From Vanilla planifolia (lineage: Eukaryota > Streptophyta > Magnoliopsida > Asparagales > Orchidaceae), in assembly GCA_023846275.1 (NCBI GenBank), contig CM043872.1, positions 26,464,670 through 26,528,669 of the forward strand: 64,000 nt of DNA. The letters are read 5' to 3'. Positions 1-13,500 of the stretch are shown piece by piece. The translations under genes were made by a program, and so were the position numbers. Numbering within the stretch: position 1 is the stretch's first letter; each line of letters starts with the position of its first letter. The notes beneath the pieces are model-generated. The model searched no databases. It saw only the letters and a list, made by a program, of their open reading frames with translations, and was not told where the DNA came from.

Positions 1-1557
1 AGCACATCATCTTTTCTGAAATCCTTTTACTTGTTTCTTCCCTTGTTCACAAGAGAAAATTAAAAAACTCAAGACTCAAAGTGAGCATTTTAAATTGCCC
101 AAACCATTTTAAGCAGACTTTATCTTATTTATACTCTATTTTGGCAACCTTCTTCGAAATATACTCTAATAATATCATTTCAATATTTACTTGTCTATCT
201 GAGCATCCTCTTATCAGTAATTCTCATTTGAATTGTGTGTTTGGACATTACAAGCTTAACATTTATTATCATATAATAAGCTTATACATCTAACTCTACT
301 TGGGATTTTTCAGTCACTCAATAAGTTATAAGCACTTCATTTAATGTAAACTTTTTTGAATTCTATTATTTACATCCAGCAATTTTTTTTTATATTTTGA
401 ATTATAAAGATGGTTTAACCAATTTTCTCATATTTTAGTATCTATGATTACCCATTGAATCTTTGTCATTTAACTTTTTGTCTTGATTAAATATGCTTTT
501 TATAGCCATTATAAATCCCCCAAACTTCATTGTTTTTTTTTTCATAACATTAATTTGGCCTTAACTCATTAGTTTGATATCAAATACAATATTATCAGTA
601 AAAAACATACTTTGATATTGTATTGTAAATTTCGTTAGTATTTACAAAAGGATAAGAAATTAAAGCAAAGGCTTGATACAATCTAATTGTCATAAAAAAA
701 ATCTCGTTACTCCTTGAATAAATACATTGTTGTTGCTTGCTGCATTTTACATTTCTGTAGCCACTTCAATGTATGGCTTATGTTTAAACCTTTCAAAGTG
801 CTTCTCTTGGTGCTTTATAGTGTGCCTTTCCTATGTCAATTAAATTTACTGTAGGTTTTTTTCTTGCCATAACGTTCTCCATCAAATGTCTCAGCAAATG
901 CAGTGTCTATGATTGAACTTGGCATAAAACAAATCTGTTCTTAGGTGTATTGGTCTTATATTGTAATTTTTGCTTAGTTACTCTTTGATAAAGTTTCATG
1001 GTATCTTTATTGACTTAGTATCTTATAATCAGTATGCTTTGTAGATATTCTGTTTGTTGTAATAAATAGTGTCAATGTATTTTTTTTACTCATTTGACAA
1101 TTTTTTGTCATTAAATAACTTAGTAGTTGAGATATTCTTCTTTTCCCATGTATATTCGCACATCTATAAGAATGGCATTTCAATCTACTATTTTTCTAAG
1201 TTACATCTTCAAAATTTCACTCACTTTAATATATGAATTATAATTTGAGTCAATTTACAGTGTCGTTGAGCTTGAACTTTTCTCTGTTTTCTTGTGAAAT
1301 ACTCGGCATGCTTGTCAAATTGTCTTAGTGAATTTGTTCTGTTTGTACTGCAATATTTTTTGTAGTTGCTTTCAGTTGATACAGCGCTCTTTTTCTCGAT
1401 AAATAGGAACGATCTTAAAAATGCATGTTGTTTTGTAACCACAAAAGGTTTTATGGAAACAAAGGTTCCTCTTTTTTGGACTTCTTTGAGCATCGTGCAT
1501 GTTTGTTTCTTTTTTGTATTGGTAAACAGTATAGTGAACCAATTGTCTATGTTGCAG
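1..1557. other. Probable UPF2 first intron (no coding exon seen)
   Basis: AT-rich, T-rich DNA ending in a good splice acceptor (gttgcag at 1551-1557) in front of the first recognisable UPF2 exon. Plant UPF2 proteins begin with about 20 acidic, His/Asp/Glu-rich residues before the first conserved block, and no plus-strand stretch here encodes such a peptide. The small open frames at 81-293 and 1366-1557 are low-complexity and match nothing I know. I infer this is the 3' part of intron 1, with the start-codon exon left of the window. Confidence 0.6.
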
Positions 1558-4500
1558 GAAAATGCTGCTCGGCTTGAGGAATACAAAAGATTCATTGATA
1601 TGAAGATTATTATGCGTCAGAGTAATTTAAACCCAGAAAGAGCCGGTAAATATGCAGAAACTTTACATTCTTTCTACAACGATTGCTCAATATGATATGC
1701 AGTTGAAAAGTTTGCTTATTATTTATTGTTGCTTGATGATTTTAAAATATTTGAATCAGGGCCTAATTGTGCAACCTTAGATTTTTGCTCTGCCTTTGAG
1801 ATTGGAATATGATAGACGTAAACTAGTTTGGAATATGGTAGACATAAACTTTCTGGAAATTTACTGGTCAAGTGTTTATTGTATTTGTTGATTAACCTAT
1901 TGTCTTTGATAAAGCCTTTACTGTATTGCTTGTAATTGAGCTTTAATATAATGATTTGACATAGTATTTCACCACATTGAATCATGTTTGATATTTTAAT
2001 TATTTTTATGTTGCTTTCTTCCAGATTCAGGTTTTTTGAGGACACTAGACTCCAGTATCAGACGCAACACAACAGTAATTAAGAAGCTTAAACAGATAAA
2101 CGAGGAGCAGCGGGAAGGGCTGATGGAAGAGCTGCGAAATGTAAACTTGAGCAAATTTGTTAGTGAGGCTGTAGCGGCTATTTGTGAAGCGAAGCTTAAG
2201 TCCTCAGATATACAAGCAGCAGTTCAGGTATAGAATTGTTATGGTATCATACACTGACTCTAGCAAATTTCTTTCTATGTTTCGTTTTTTAGTTTTATCA
2301 TGTTTCTTGTCCTAGACTTTTTCATGTAAAAACCCCTCTTCTCTGAATTTATTGTACAAACTTCTGGCATTTCACTATTTTGTTTGAATTTAATATGCTT
2401 TGTAGGAAAACAAATTAAGGATTGCACTCTTTATATGCATTCATAATCAGTTTCAAAATACTTAGGTAATTTTATCTGCATTTATAAGAATAGTGTTTGC
2501 TCAGTTACGTTTGTTTGGTACATATGTTTAGTTTCAAATACTACAACACAATGTTACTGAGAAAACCTTTATTTGGCAATTTTTGTTGCCAAAATCTTTG
2601 TCTTTAAATGCTTAATATTCCCTTAAAAATAAAATCCAGTGTGTTCTTTTGAAAGGGTAAATGCTATGTTGAACTGTTTTTTTTATAACCCCAGGAATTC
2701 ATATTATTTTAACAATTACTTGCTAATGTCAAAGTTCACAATATAGAATCACCAAGATGGTCTTAATTTCGCAATTTTTGTGAATGTACGCCTCTTTCTT
2801 TAACTCTTAACATCCCTTGAAAATATGGTGCAATATGCTTCTTTGAAAAAGTAAATGCTGATGGTCGACTTTTACACCATAGGAAGTAATCTTTTTCCTT
2901 AGAGAACTTGGGGCATTCATCATTAAATCCACAATATTAACTGTTTTTATGAACTTGATGTTGAACCTTAGGTTCAGCTGAACTATATATTGTTCTAATT
3001 GCCAGGTTTATTTCTTTGATGCAATTTATCTGCCTTGATGTGGATATTTTTTTGGTTAATTGAGCGGTCTGGATGAGTGATCAATTGTTTTTCATGATGA
3101 TATAGTTATAAAATATTATGCTTGAGCATGAATAATTTGCGATAATATAAGTGATATTTTATTACATCTGAACACTTGCCCAAGAATATCTAGTATCTCT
3201 CTCTGGTCCTACATGCTTCAATCGGATTGGCCTAATCATGAGTACATTCCTCAGTTCAAGGTCCTGTATGGCATAGGAATCTAGTAGTCTTTAAAGTCTA
3301 CTCTTCTAGAGTTTTTGGTCCATTGGTATTGCCCCTTCAACATGCATACATTTTTGACAATTTTTTTTTTCTTACGTTGATTAGCATCGTTCAATTGGAA
3401 GCTGGATGATGATTAAATTTCAACCGGAATGGCCTCTTCTGTAACCTCCCCTTAACAAAAATCCATTATTTGAGTGCTGGCCTTGTTTTACTATGGACAT
3501 ATGACAAATAAAATTTGAGTTTTGGCTATTCTAATACAATAGTTGTCCTGTTGCCATTGCTACGAGACAAAATTTAAGTAGTTTTGTTTTCTCGTATTTG
3601 ACTAAGCTCGTATTTATCACTTTGCCACCTTTCCTTGATGGAAATCCTTGGTTTGAATCTTTGCCTTGTTTCAGTAGAATTGGGACTTGCTCAGCTGTGG
3701 TTGGGTCTACTTTATTTATGTTTCAGGTATGGGTATGGGCATGTCAAACATGATATGCCATGCCCTTCAATTCCAGTTGCCATTGCTATACCACAACAGA
3801 ATGTCAGTTTTGTTTGTCATTTCTTTGTTTAGATATTACGGCTTATACTTGTGAATCATTTTTATTTGGTCTTGGGGATACGGTATTTGTATTCTCCTTT
3901 TGGTATTGTATTCTCCTTTTGTCACTTTTCTGAATTTTGTATTTTTTGTTGGCTTTTGTTTTAGTTACCCTTCAGCCACCCCTTTTCTACTTAATTTTAT
4001 CTCAAAAAGTCTTATTTTTTTGTGGTGAAGCGTGTAAGTCTATTTACATGAAAAATTTTCAAAAAATATAGGTGTCATTCCTATAGTCTATGCAATGCGT
4101 GCTATACTTCTTTGCTTAACTAAAAAATTCCTATGTATGCTATCTAAAGTGAATGAGGAAGGTAATAGTTTTGTTGGGTTGGATAAAAGAATTGAGTCAA
4201 CTCAGCAAAAAACTCGTGACGTTATACTTTGGTAAGGTGTTCTCAAATATTACAAGATTGATATTGTTTGGCTGATATAAGTGCATATTGGTTTAGACAT
4301 AAGTAAAATGCTCATCCAAATGACAACTACTCACAGAAAGTGCCTTTTCCAATCTTGTGCAGTGCAGATTTGCTTACTGGGATTATATATGATGGAAATA
4401 AACAAATGACTTCGCTTGTTTGTATAGAAATTTGTGAAATCTACTAATAGAGCTGCGATTTCTGGAAATGTCATTGGTGATACTTAATATATCATTGCCT

Positions 4501-7500
4501 AAGTAACAAAGATGTAGTTATTACTAATGTCTTAATGCCACTCCTAGTTTGTGGTTCCTATGAACCACATAATGGCCACAATTTATTCATGAAACAATAC
4601 CAATTCTTGCCACAGTTGCCTTTTATTTGCTTTATCTATGTTTCGATTTCTCCATATAGTGTTAACTAATAAAACACTATTGAACTATACCAAAATGAGC
4701 TAATTTAACTACTTTATTAGAAAACTGATGGGATTGTAATTTTTAAGAGAAAGGAATAGTTTTTCTACTCTTGGATGGATGAATTGCATTAGGTTCACAA
4801 CATGGGCAATTCTTTAATTGAAAGTTTGGCTTTAGGATTTCTAGAAAAACAAGCAAATAACGGCTTTTAAATGCTCCTAATTATACCCATAAGATTAGCC
4901 ACAAATGGAATTGAATCCTTTAAATAGAAAGAATGTGAAAGGAAAAATATTTTATTCTCATCCTCTGGAATAGAATTAATGAAGGAAAAGTTTAAGATTT
5001 GTCAAACAAATCTACATTCTCCTTTAAGCTAGGCTGGAAATATTATTTATCACAACCTTGAAACTCAAGGTCCAAGATATTTTTGTGACAATGTTTTATG
5101 TAAAATGCCTATAACTTGAAATCTTGTTAACATGTAAAACTTTTCTTTGATTAAGTGACAGCCAATTGCTACATGCTTGGTCTCATCAAGTGCATAAGGT
5201 CTTTGACTGTACTTATTTTAGATTGATTGTTAGAGAGTGTCATAGGATCTTTGATTTTAATTATAAGTTATCTTCTTTTCTAGACCCCATTGCTAGTGCC
5301 ATGAACCATATCATATAGTTCAGCTTCTAGACGACTCTTAGAGACCAAAAATTATTTTTTACTATTCCAAGTTACAAAGTTATCCCACACATATAGGTGC
5401 AATTTTAATGTAGATCATTAGTCAGTGATTGAACTAGCTTAGTCTGTGTTTTGTAGATTTCTAACCCTTGGTTTGAACTTCTTGCAAAGAAGAGGCCTTT
5501 TTCTAGAGTTAGCTTTAAGTATTTTAAGATTTTGTAAACTATCTCATATGCTCTTCTCTTGCATCATTCATGAGTTGGCTCATAATGAATATTGATTCAT
5601 TGAAAAATCAATGTTTGATTTGTTAATGGAAAGATATGAGTCTTTCAATTAATCTTTGATATTGGTTTTTGTCATCAAGATCACTATTTCTTTCTTTCCC
5701 AGCTTAGTGGCATTCTCCTTGGGAATATTGGCTGATTTATATCCAAACATTCCACATCCATTTAATTGATTCAAGACATTTCCTTCAAGACAAATATTTT
5801 CTTACTAGACCTTGTTACTTTCATCCCTAGGAAATATTAGAGATTTCCTAAGACATTGACTTGAAACTCTTTGTAAAGTTTTCTTAAAGGTGCCCATTTT
5901 TTGTGGGTTACTTGTGTCTAAAGATAATCAACATATACAATTAAGATAGGCATTTTAGCTCAAGGAGTTTTCTTCACAAATAATTTATGAAGGGTTTGAC
6001 TTTTTGTGTAACCATGAAGTTTTATCATTGAACTATTAGGGATTGTTAAAGGCTATAAAATGATATTTTTTAACTTGAACATGTGATTCTTTGTAATTTG
6101 TGTCTCAAAATTGGGAGAAATCTTTGTATATACTTATTCTTCCTAGTCATCAATTAAGAATGTGTTCTTCAAACCAAGTTGAAATAGTTGGCCAATCAAA
6201 GTTTGTTTCTTAAGATAAAACAACTCTAATAGTGTTGTCTTAGACTTAGGAGAAAATGTTTCTTATTAGTCAATCTCATAGAACTTGGAAACCATTAGCA
6301 ATGAGATGAGCATTATACTAGTTAAGACTTCCATCTTCCTTATTCTCTACAATGAAAACCCATTTCCATCCATCTTGAATTTCTGTGCAAGGTATATTTG
6401 TGATTTTTTAGGTATGGTTCTTTTCCAACTCATTTATATCATCCACTACTCTAGAAAACCTATAAATGTTGATAGATAACTCATTTAAAGCAAACAAATT
6501 CATTTAAAACTACACTAAAACTACTTCAAGTTCATTATTCATTATTAGCTCCACAATTCATGCTACCATTGTTTGTACTTTCAACAATATTTGTCATTTG
6601 TCTAGTTCCTTACAGTCCATATGGACATTCTTTTAAAAATCACATTTTATTTCGTTTTGTTTTTCAATTGCAATAACTATGCCAAGTCTTTAAAAAATAT
6701 TAACCATCGTTTAAACAAAGGTCTTTTTAAAAAACATTTTTCAATCACATAAGCATGAACCCTTCAAACATTCCTCCATGATAATATCCTTCCATAATTC
6801 CCACAAATCTAAAGACTAAATTCACACAATAATCTAGCTTGGAGTTGAACCCAAAATTCAAAAACATTTCCTCAAATTCTCCCAAATTTGGGCCTACTAA
6901 CCAAGAATCCAATTATGTTCTAATGATTGAATATAACCTTATTTCTAAAAAAATTCCCATTAAGGCAACTAAGAATAATTTGAGTTGACCTATTACTCTA
7001 TTGGAGTATGATTATGTACTCTGTATTCCTTCATAATTACATCTACAAAAGAGTGTCGTTAAACTTTCAAGTTCATATTATCAAATTAGATACAATTTAT
7101 GATCCCATATCCAAGGGGCTCTTAGAGATCCTTAATTGGCTTTTTTTATGAACTTCTACCTGTTGGTGCATGCCAAGTGATGATAAGAATTATCTGATAC
7201 TAGCATTGAAGTATAAAGGATATGTTTAGTCTATCCAACAAGTAGAAGATGATTTTAGGAAAAGAAATATCTGTAATAAGGGCAATAGGGTACCAAAAAA
7301 GGAATGAAAAGTGGCTGAAAAGAGCATTGACATAATGGATGATATGGAAGGGCTATTAGTGGATGGAACATCATGATATGAATGATTCATGTTGTTATCC
7401 TACCTTAAGATTAAGTCGTGTTGTTTTTGTGTTGGAGAATGAACTTGTTTGCATGTCCAAAAGGATAAATTATCAAGAAAATTTTGTGTCGAGACAATCG

Positions 7501-10500
7501 ATATAACATTTTTATTTTTATTGACACTAAGAAGCTTCTACCTTTTTTTTTATATAATTGAATTGTTTATATGCCTTCCAATGGTCAAGCAAAAATATAT
7601 TTTTTTCAAGTTCTTATACACTTGTGGCCTAAATATATGTTGCTTAGGCTATTGTTTTTTGTTGTAAAACAAATCAACTACAGCTAACTTTTTGTCATGT
7701 GCTTCTACTAGGCTTGTTCATTGCTTCATCAAAGATACAAGGATTTCTCTCCTTGCTTGATTCAAGGTCTTCTAAAAGTTTTCTCTCCTACAAAAAGTGG
7801 AGATGATTTGGATGCAGATAAAAGTCTAAAAGCAATGAGGAAGAGGAGCACGTTAAAACTACTTATAGAACTTTACTTTGTTGGAGTTGTGGAGGATGCC
7901 AACATTTTTGTGAATATTATTAAAGATCTTACAAGCATAGAATATTTGAAGGATCGTGATGCAACTCAAACAAATTTGTCGCTCCTTGCCAGTTTTGCTC
8001 GACAGGGGAGATTCTTTTTGGGCTTGCATCAATCTGTACAAGAAGTTGAGGAGGAGGTTGTATTTTATCTTTCTTGTATTTGTATTGATGCTTTCTTTTA
8101 TGATAAGCTAAACTTGGTTCTTTCATGGGTTCTTTTATAGTCCCTTCTCCTTAAATTTGTACTTTTCATGGTATGTGCTATCTTTGTTTTTGATGATTTT
8201 TTTCTTTCAAGAAATCAATTTGGTTTAATTGATTATGTTATGTATCATATTACAATTCACCCATTGTCATGTTTTTTTTGTGGTTCCAATATATATTCTA
8301 CAAGGTGCTCGGTGTTTCAAAATAATTGTGTAGCCTTTGGGTCTATATTTGCTTATCTTTTCTATTTTTTTCTAAATGTATATGATTGAAAATTTTTTTA
8401 AGTATTGTCAGGTTAAGCCACTAATGTTTACTTAATCATGCAAGTATCCTTGGTTTTCAAAATTAGTCAGCTAAGATCGCATAATATTTTAAATATAGCA
8501 ACTAGGTCTTTAAATCATTTTTTCGACAAATTAATCATCCATATAATAACCTATTTGCACAATTATAAAATCCTTCGGTAGGGACAAAAACATGTTTGTG
8601 GATGTAGTTGATGCGCTCACCAAACTATTAGGGCTTATGCAGACCTTGTTGATTCATTCATAAAGCTAATAGGATTTATTTGATTATTGTTTAAACTTGA
8701 GATACTTATTTGTGCTATTAGGCAACCATTAATCGAAATTTTAAAGTTTATGCTTTAATATTGTGAATCATGTCTTACATGGGATTTGTACAGCTATGAT
8801 ACATAAAATGGCTTGCTATGACACTAAATTGATTGAATAAGGTGTCCATTCAAGGCTATTTTTCATGTGAATCAGAATTGAAAAAGTTTCCACTCTGTTG
8901 AGCACCATAATTAAGTCATCGAATGGTATTATTATCTTGATTTTAAAGCAAAAACAAAGATGCTTGAACTTGTTCCCTCATGCATTCTGCTTTATTGAGT
9001 TTTTATTTTTCTTTACAAGTACCAATATTTTGTCCTCTTTTTTTGAATCTTAATATCTGTGTTCTGCTACATTTTGTGAAGTTCTATAAGGGCCTCAATT
9101 TGACCAGTGACCAAAAAAAGTTATTCAAGAAAGCATTGCACTCGTACTATGATGCTGTCACTGAGTTGCTTCAGTCTGAGCATACTGTAAGTAATTTGCA
9201 TATACTTGTTTTTATGTTCTTTGTCTGTCTTTGGATAGTTTTGTCAACCCAATCACACATATGTGGACGGGATCAACACTGTATTTCTATTTGTATCATA
9301 CATTGGATTTAACTTTTGACATTTATTGTGTTTTTTCTTTGCTTTTCAGTCACTTAGGTTAATGGAACTTGAAAATGCCAAGATGCTGAATGCTCGAGGA
9401 GAGCTTAGTGAAGAAAGCATGATTTCTTATGAAAGGCTTCGTAAATCTTACGATCAGTTATTTCGTGGTGTCTCAACGTAAGTTCATTTGATATGACATT
9501 GACTTATATTTAATCTTTGGGAAAAAGTTATATTGATAATGATTTGACTTTTTTGAAAAGATGTGTTTTAATATGGGGTGCTTGGTTGTTCCTGCTTGAG
9601 CAATACGTTGTTAAGGACACTAGATTTCATAGTACATTTAATTCATGTGCACTTGTGTAGGTATGGAAACAAGCAAGTAAACAGTGTGGGGGTTTTAGTT
9701 ATTGGTCCATCATAATGTTGTGATGAGTAGCATATTTGGCTTGGTATTTTTACAAATCTTAGTTTGGTTTTCTTTATCTAGGACTAATGCTATGGTTAAG
9801 GTGACTTGGATAGTGAATTAAGTAATACTTAATACATACTCAGTCATGTAAGTATATGAGTTTATATTCATGTGTGTAACTAGTGCATGTACATAATAAT
9901 TATGTATATGCATGTATATACATGCAAAGGGGTAGTTTGTCTATGGCTAAACTTTTATATGAAGAAAATTAGGTCTTTACATTATTACAATTTGTAGTTA
10001 CCATGATAAAAATATGCAACTCAAGAACAAGCTAGTGATCAAAATTTAATTTTATTATTAATATTTGACCATTGTCCAACTTTCATCAAGAAACGAATGG
10101 TCCATAATGCCCTTCACAAAAAAATTACTTAAACATATTCTTTTGAAATATGAGATATTGATATCATTTTTTGCAGCTTGCTCATAAAGAAGTAGCTATA
10201 TACTAATATGCTAGATGTATGATTGATTCATGATAAAACTTCATGAAAGGTGAAAGGTGACATCTTATATGTATCCATATATGTAAACGTTTAAGTACTT
10301 TAATAGTTAGATTATAGATGCATGTGCCATATCCTATCTGCATTAGTTCTATTACATTGAGGATTGACCATGTATTTAGCTCATAGAGTTTTAATCAATA
10401 ACTATCAACATGGGCAACAAAAGCACAACTCATTTATAATTAAAGATGGGGTGCATCAGTAAAGTTGCAAATCAGTATAAATTTGATGATATCTGGACAA

Positions 10501-13500
10501 GATTTGGGGATTCTTTATCATTGGTAAGAGAGGTAAGGAATATATACTCCCTTTCTCTTTCCATTTGCAGTATAATCTTATTTCTGAAGTTTTCTATCAA
10601 GGGAATTTACAACCAGGCTAATCCACACTTATTAATTTTATGTATACTTTATGAACTTTGTGGTTCAATTTTCTCAATTTGCAAACTTGGCCACATGCCA
10701 ATGCAAATGGCACAAATGAAACAATGCCTTGAATGGATGGTTTGCTTTTATGTTTCTTTTATTGATTTCTGTCTCTATATTATCCAAATTATGTATGTAT
10801 TGTATGCTTTAGTCTCAAAGATTTGTGTTTAAAGGATGCTTTATTTGATGTTGTCAATTCCTACAATATTGGCCTTGAACTTTTTCGCATTTTGTCCTCA
10901 ACTATTTTTTTGTTTTGATGTGTAGGAAGTTTTTCCTGTTGTTCATGGAATTATTGCCAATCCTCATCCCCTTTAGTTGGTATCGGTTGATGTTTCCATT
11001 AATCCTCAATCCACTTCATCCCCTTTAGAAGGTACATACTAATATTATCTTATCCTAGTGCCTGCTAATCAAGGCATTGTTTGTTTTAACCCATTGATCT
11101 TAGACTTTGGATTACATAAGGATCAGGAAATGTTCTAGATACCAAGATCATAATCATCAATTATCATGATTACAATTTCAAACTATTTAGAAGGGAGTCA
11201 TTGACATGATGAACTTGCAGTTGTAACAGGAATCTAGAAAAAGGACCAAATATTTGGCAGTCAACACTAAGGCAGCTGATCAACCTGCCTAGTAGCTTAT
11301 TTTATCTGGTCAATTGGATGATTATTCAAGAAGTATGGGGAAGTTTGTTTTCAATTTCAAATTCAAAAAGTGATTTAGCCTTAAAAAGTAGGTTTTTATG
11401 CAAGGTGATTGTTTTCTTATCCAAAACTTCCTCATGGTTATTTATCCAAACCATATTTAGTTTTCTCCTAAATTCTTTTAGGAATCTATATTTTCTACAT
11501 CCTTAAAAAGCAAACATTTAGATCTTCAAAAAAAGGCAATCCTTTATAAATTGACCTTAGAATGAAGCAAGGTTTGAATAAGATCGAGGGAAGATGAGGA
11601 TTTAATGGATAGAAAAATGTGGGAAGAAAAAGGAAGAGAAAGGGCTAGTTAAAGAGATGAGAAGGTTAAAAACTATTTATGAGATGTAGTTCATTTTCCT
11701 TCTTGAATAGTCATGATGTGAGACAACTTCACCGTGCAAAATTGGTTTGTAGGATTGCTACTACAAGTAAACCAAGGGGAGGGTTCTGGATTGTTCAAAT
11801 CTTATTCCAAATCATGTGGTACTAAAGTGTAGACCTGCTTGTGCAAGTTCATGTTGAATTGCAATTACTTGTCAATAGCTTTCTTAATCGAGAAAATGGA
11901 TTGAGAATAAAGATGGAGTTGATTCAGTCATTGTAGTAGTTGAAATGAATCCTCATAAAAGGTTGGCTATAATCTAGGGCATCAGATAGATGGGGTTAAA
12001 TAATTCAGACAATCTGAATTTTGTTCATAATTTTTAAAGGTCTTGATGCTGATGTCATCTTGTTTAGTATCTTCTTACCAAGAAGTACCTGCAGATTCTA
12101 TTGAGTTCTTTGTTTTGAGTGTGAATAGTCAAGGTCAAGGTGTCAATAGCTGATTTTCAGGATTTTCATTGGGTTTCCTGTCTACAAGCTTTTGCTGGCT
12201 GATTGCACAAGGATGGACCTAGATTAGGTTGCTTGTTGAAAAGCTTGGTTAAGTCTTGTTTGATGTAACTACAAAATTTAATGTAAAAAGCTGGGAGATC
12301 AAATTTGAATTTATAAGTGCAGAGGGGTTTTGAATTCCTATAAAATGGCTATTTCTGCTGAGCATAAGGCCCCTCCTGGTCTTCTTACTTGTTCGTTCTT
12401 TCTAACTTTTTTAAGCTGTGTCAAGCCATCTCAAATTGGGAGAGGCCCTTTCTCGTCCTATAGAGGTTGTCCAACCCTAAGTACCATGCATAGTTTATCC
12501 ATTGCGATGTTGACAAAGATATGCTAGAAGCACAAGTTGATGAGCTTCCTCTTTTACTTAGGTTCTCATATGATTGGCAGTTATTCTTTGGGTGATGTTT
12601 TGTAGTTGTACATTTCAATGTAGAACTGTCAGTAATGTTTATGGTTTTGGTCTTTGGAACTCATGTACTCTACAGAAACTAGTTGAAAATAGTTTCAAAT
12701 TTGACCTTGGTCATTTGGGTTTTAGCAATAATATGCCAGGATAATCCAGGTGTAGTGTTTTAAATATTCATGATATAAAATGCTGAGAATTTTTGTGATC
12801 AAGTGATTTCCGGGTGGCCATTTCTTCATTCTTTTGATTTTTTGTGGGATTTATTGTATTCTGTTGGTGTTCTCTCTCACATCAATGCCTTTTCTGTTTT
12901 AGTAATGGTATGTAATTTTTGAAGTGTCTAAAAAGGTGATAAAGCCAAAACAGCTTCAAGCAAGTAATATTGTACTCGAAGTAAATGCAGACTGTCAACT
13001 CTGTTTGTCTTTTGCTTAATCCTTTCTTGCTTCTTCAATTCATGTTGGAGCTCTTGTTTAACAGGAATTATCAGATCAATCTTCTAATTATCCAATGCTT
13101 GAAATAATGGAGTATCAATTACCATTAATTTATCTTTTAATTTTACAGACTTGCTGAGGCCCTTGATATGCAACCTCCAGTTATGCCAGATGATGGGCAT
13201 ACTACAAGAGTCACCACTGGGGCAGATGCACAATCTTCTGCTTCTGGAAAAGAACCAGTGCCTGAACCTATATGGGATGATGAAGATACAAAGTCCTTCT
13301 ATGAATCCTTGCCTGATCTCAGGTTTGATGTTGCCTGAAACTTTTGTTGAATGCTAGCACTATGGAGCAGCATAGGCCACATTGAATTAAATCATACTCT
13401 TGTTGCTCATATTGACGAAAAGGCAGAGCTTAGACTTAAGCTAGACCGTTAGATTTGTTAAACTAGTTATCAGACACGACCACAAGATTATTGATTTCTC

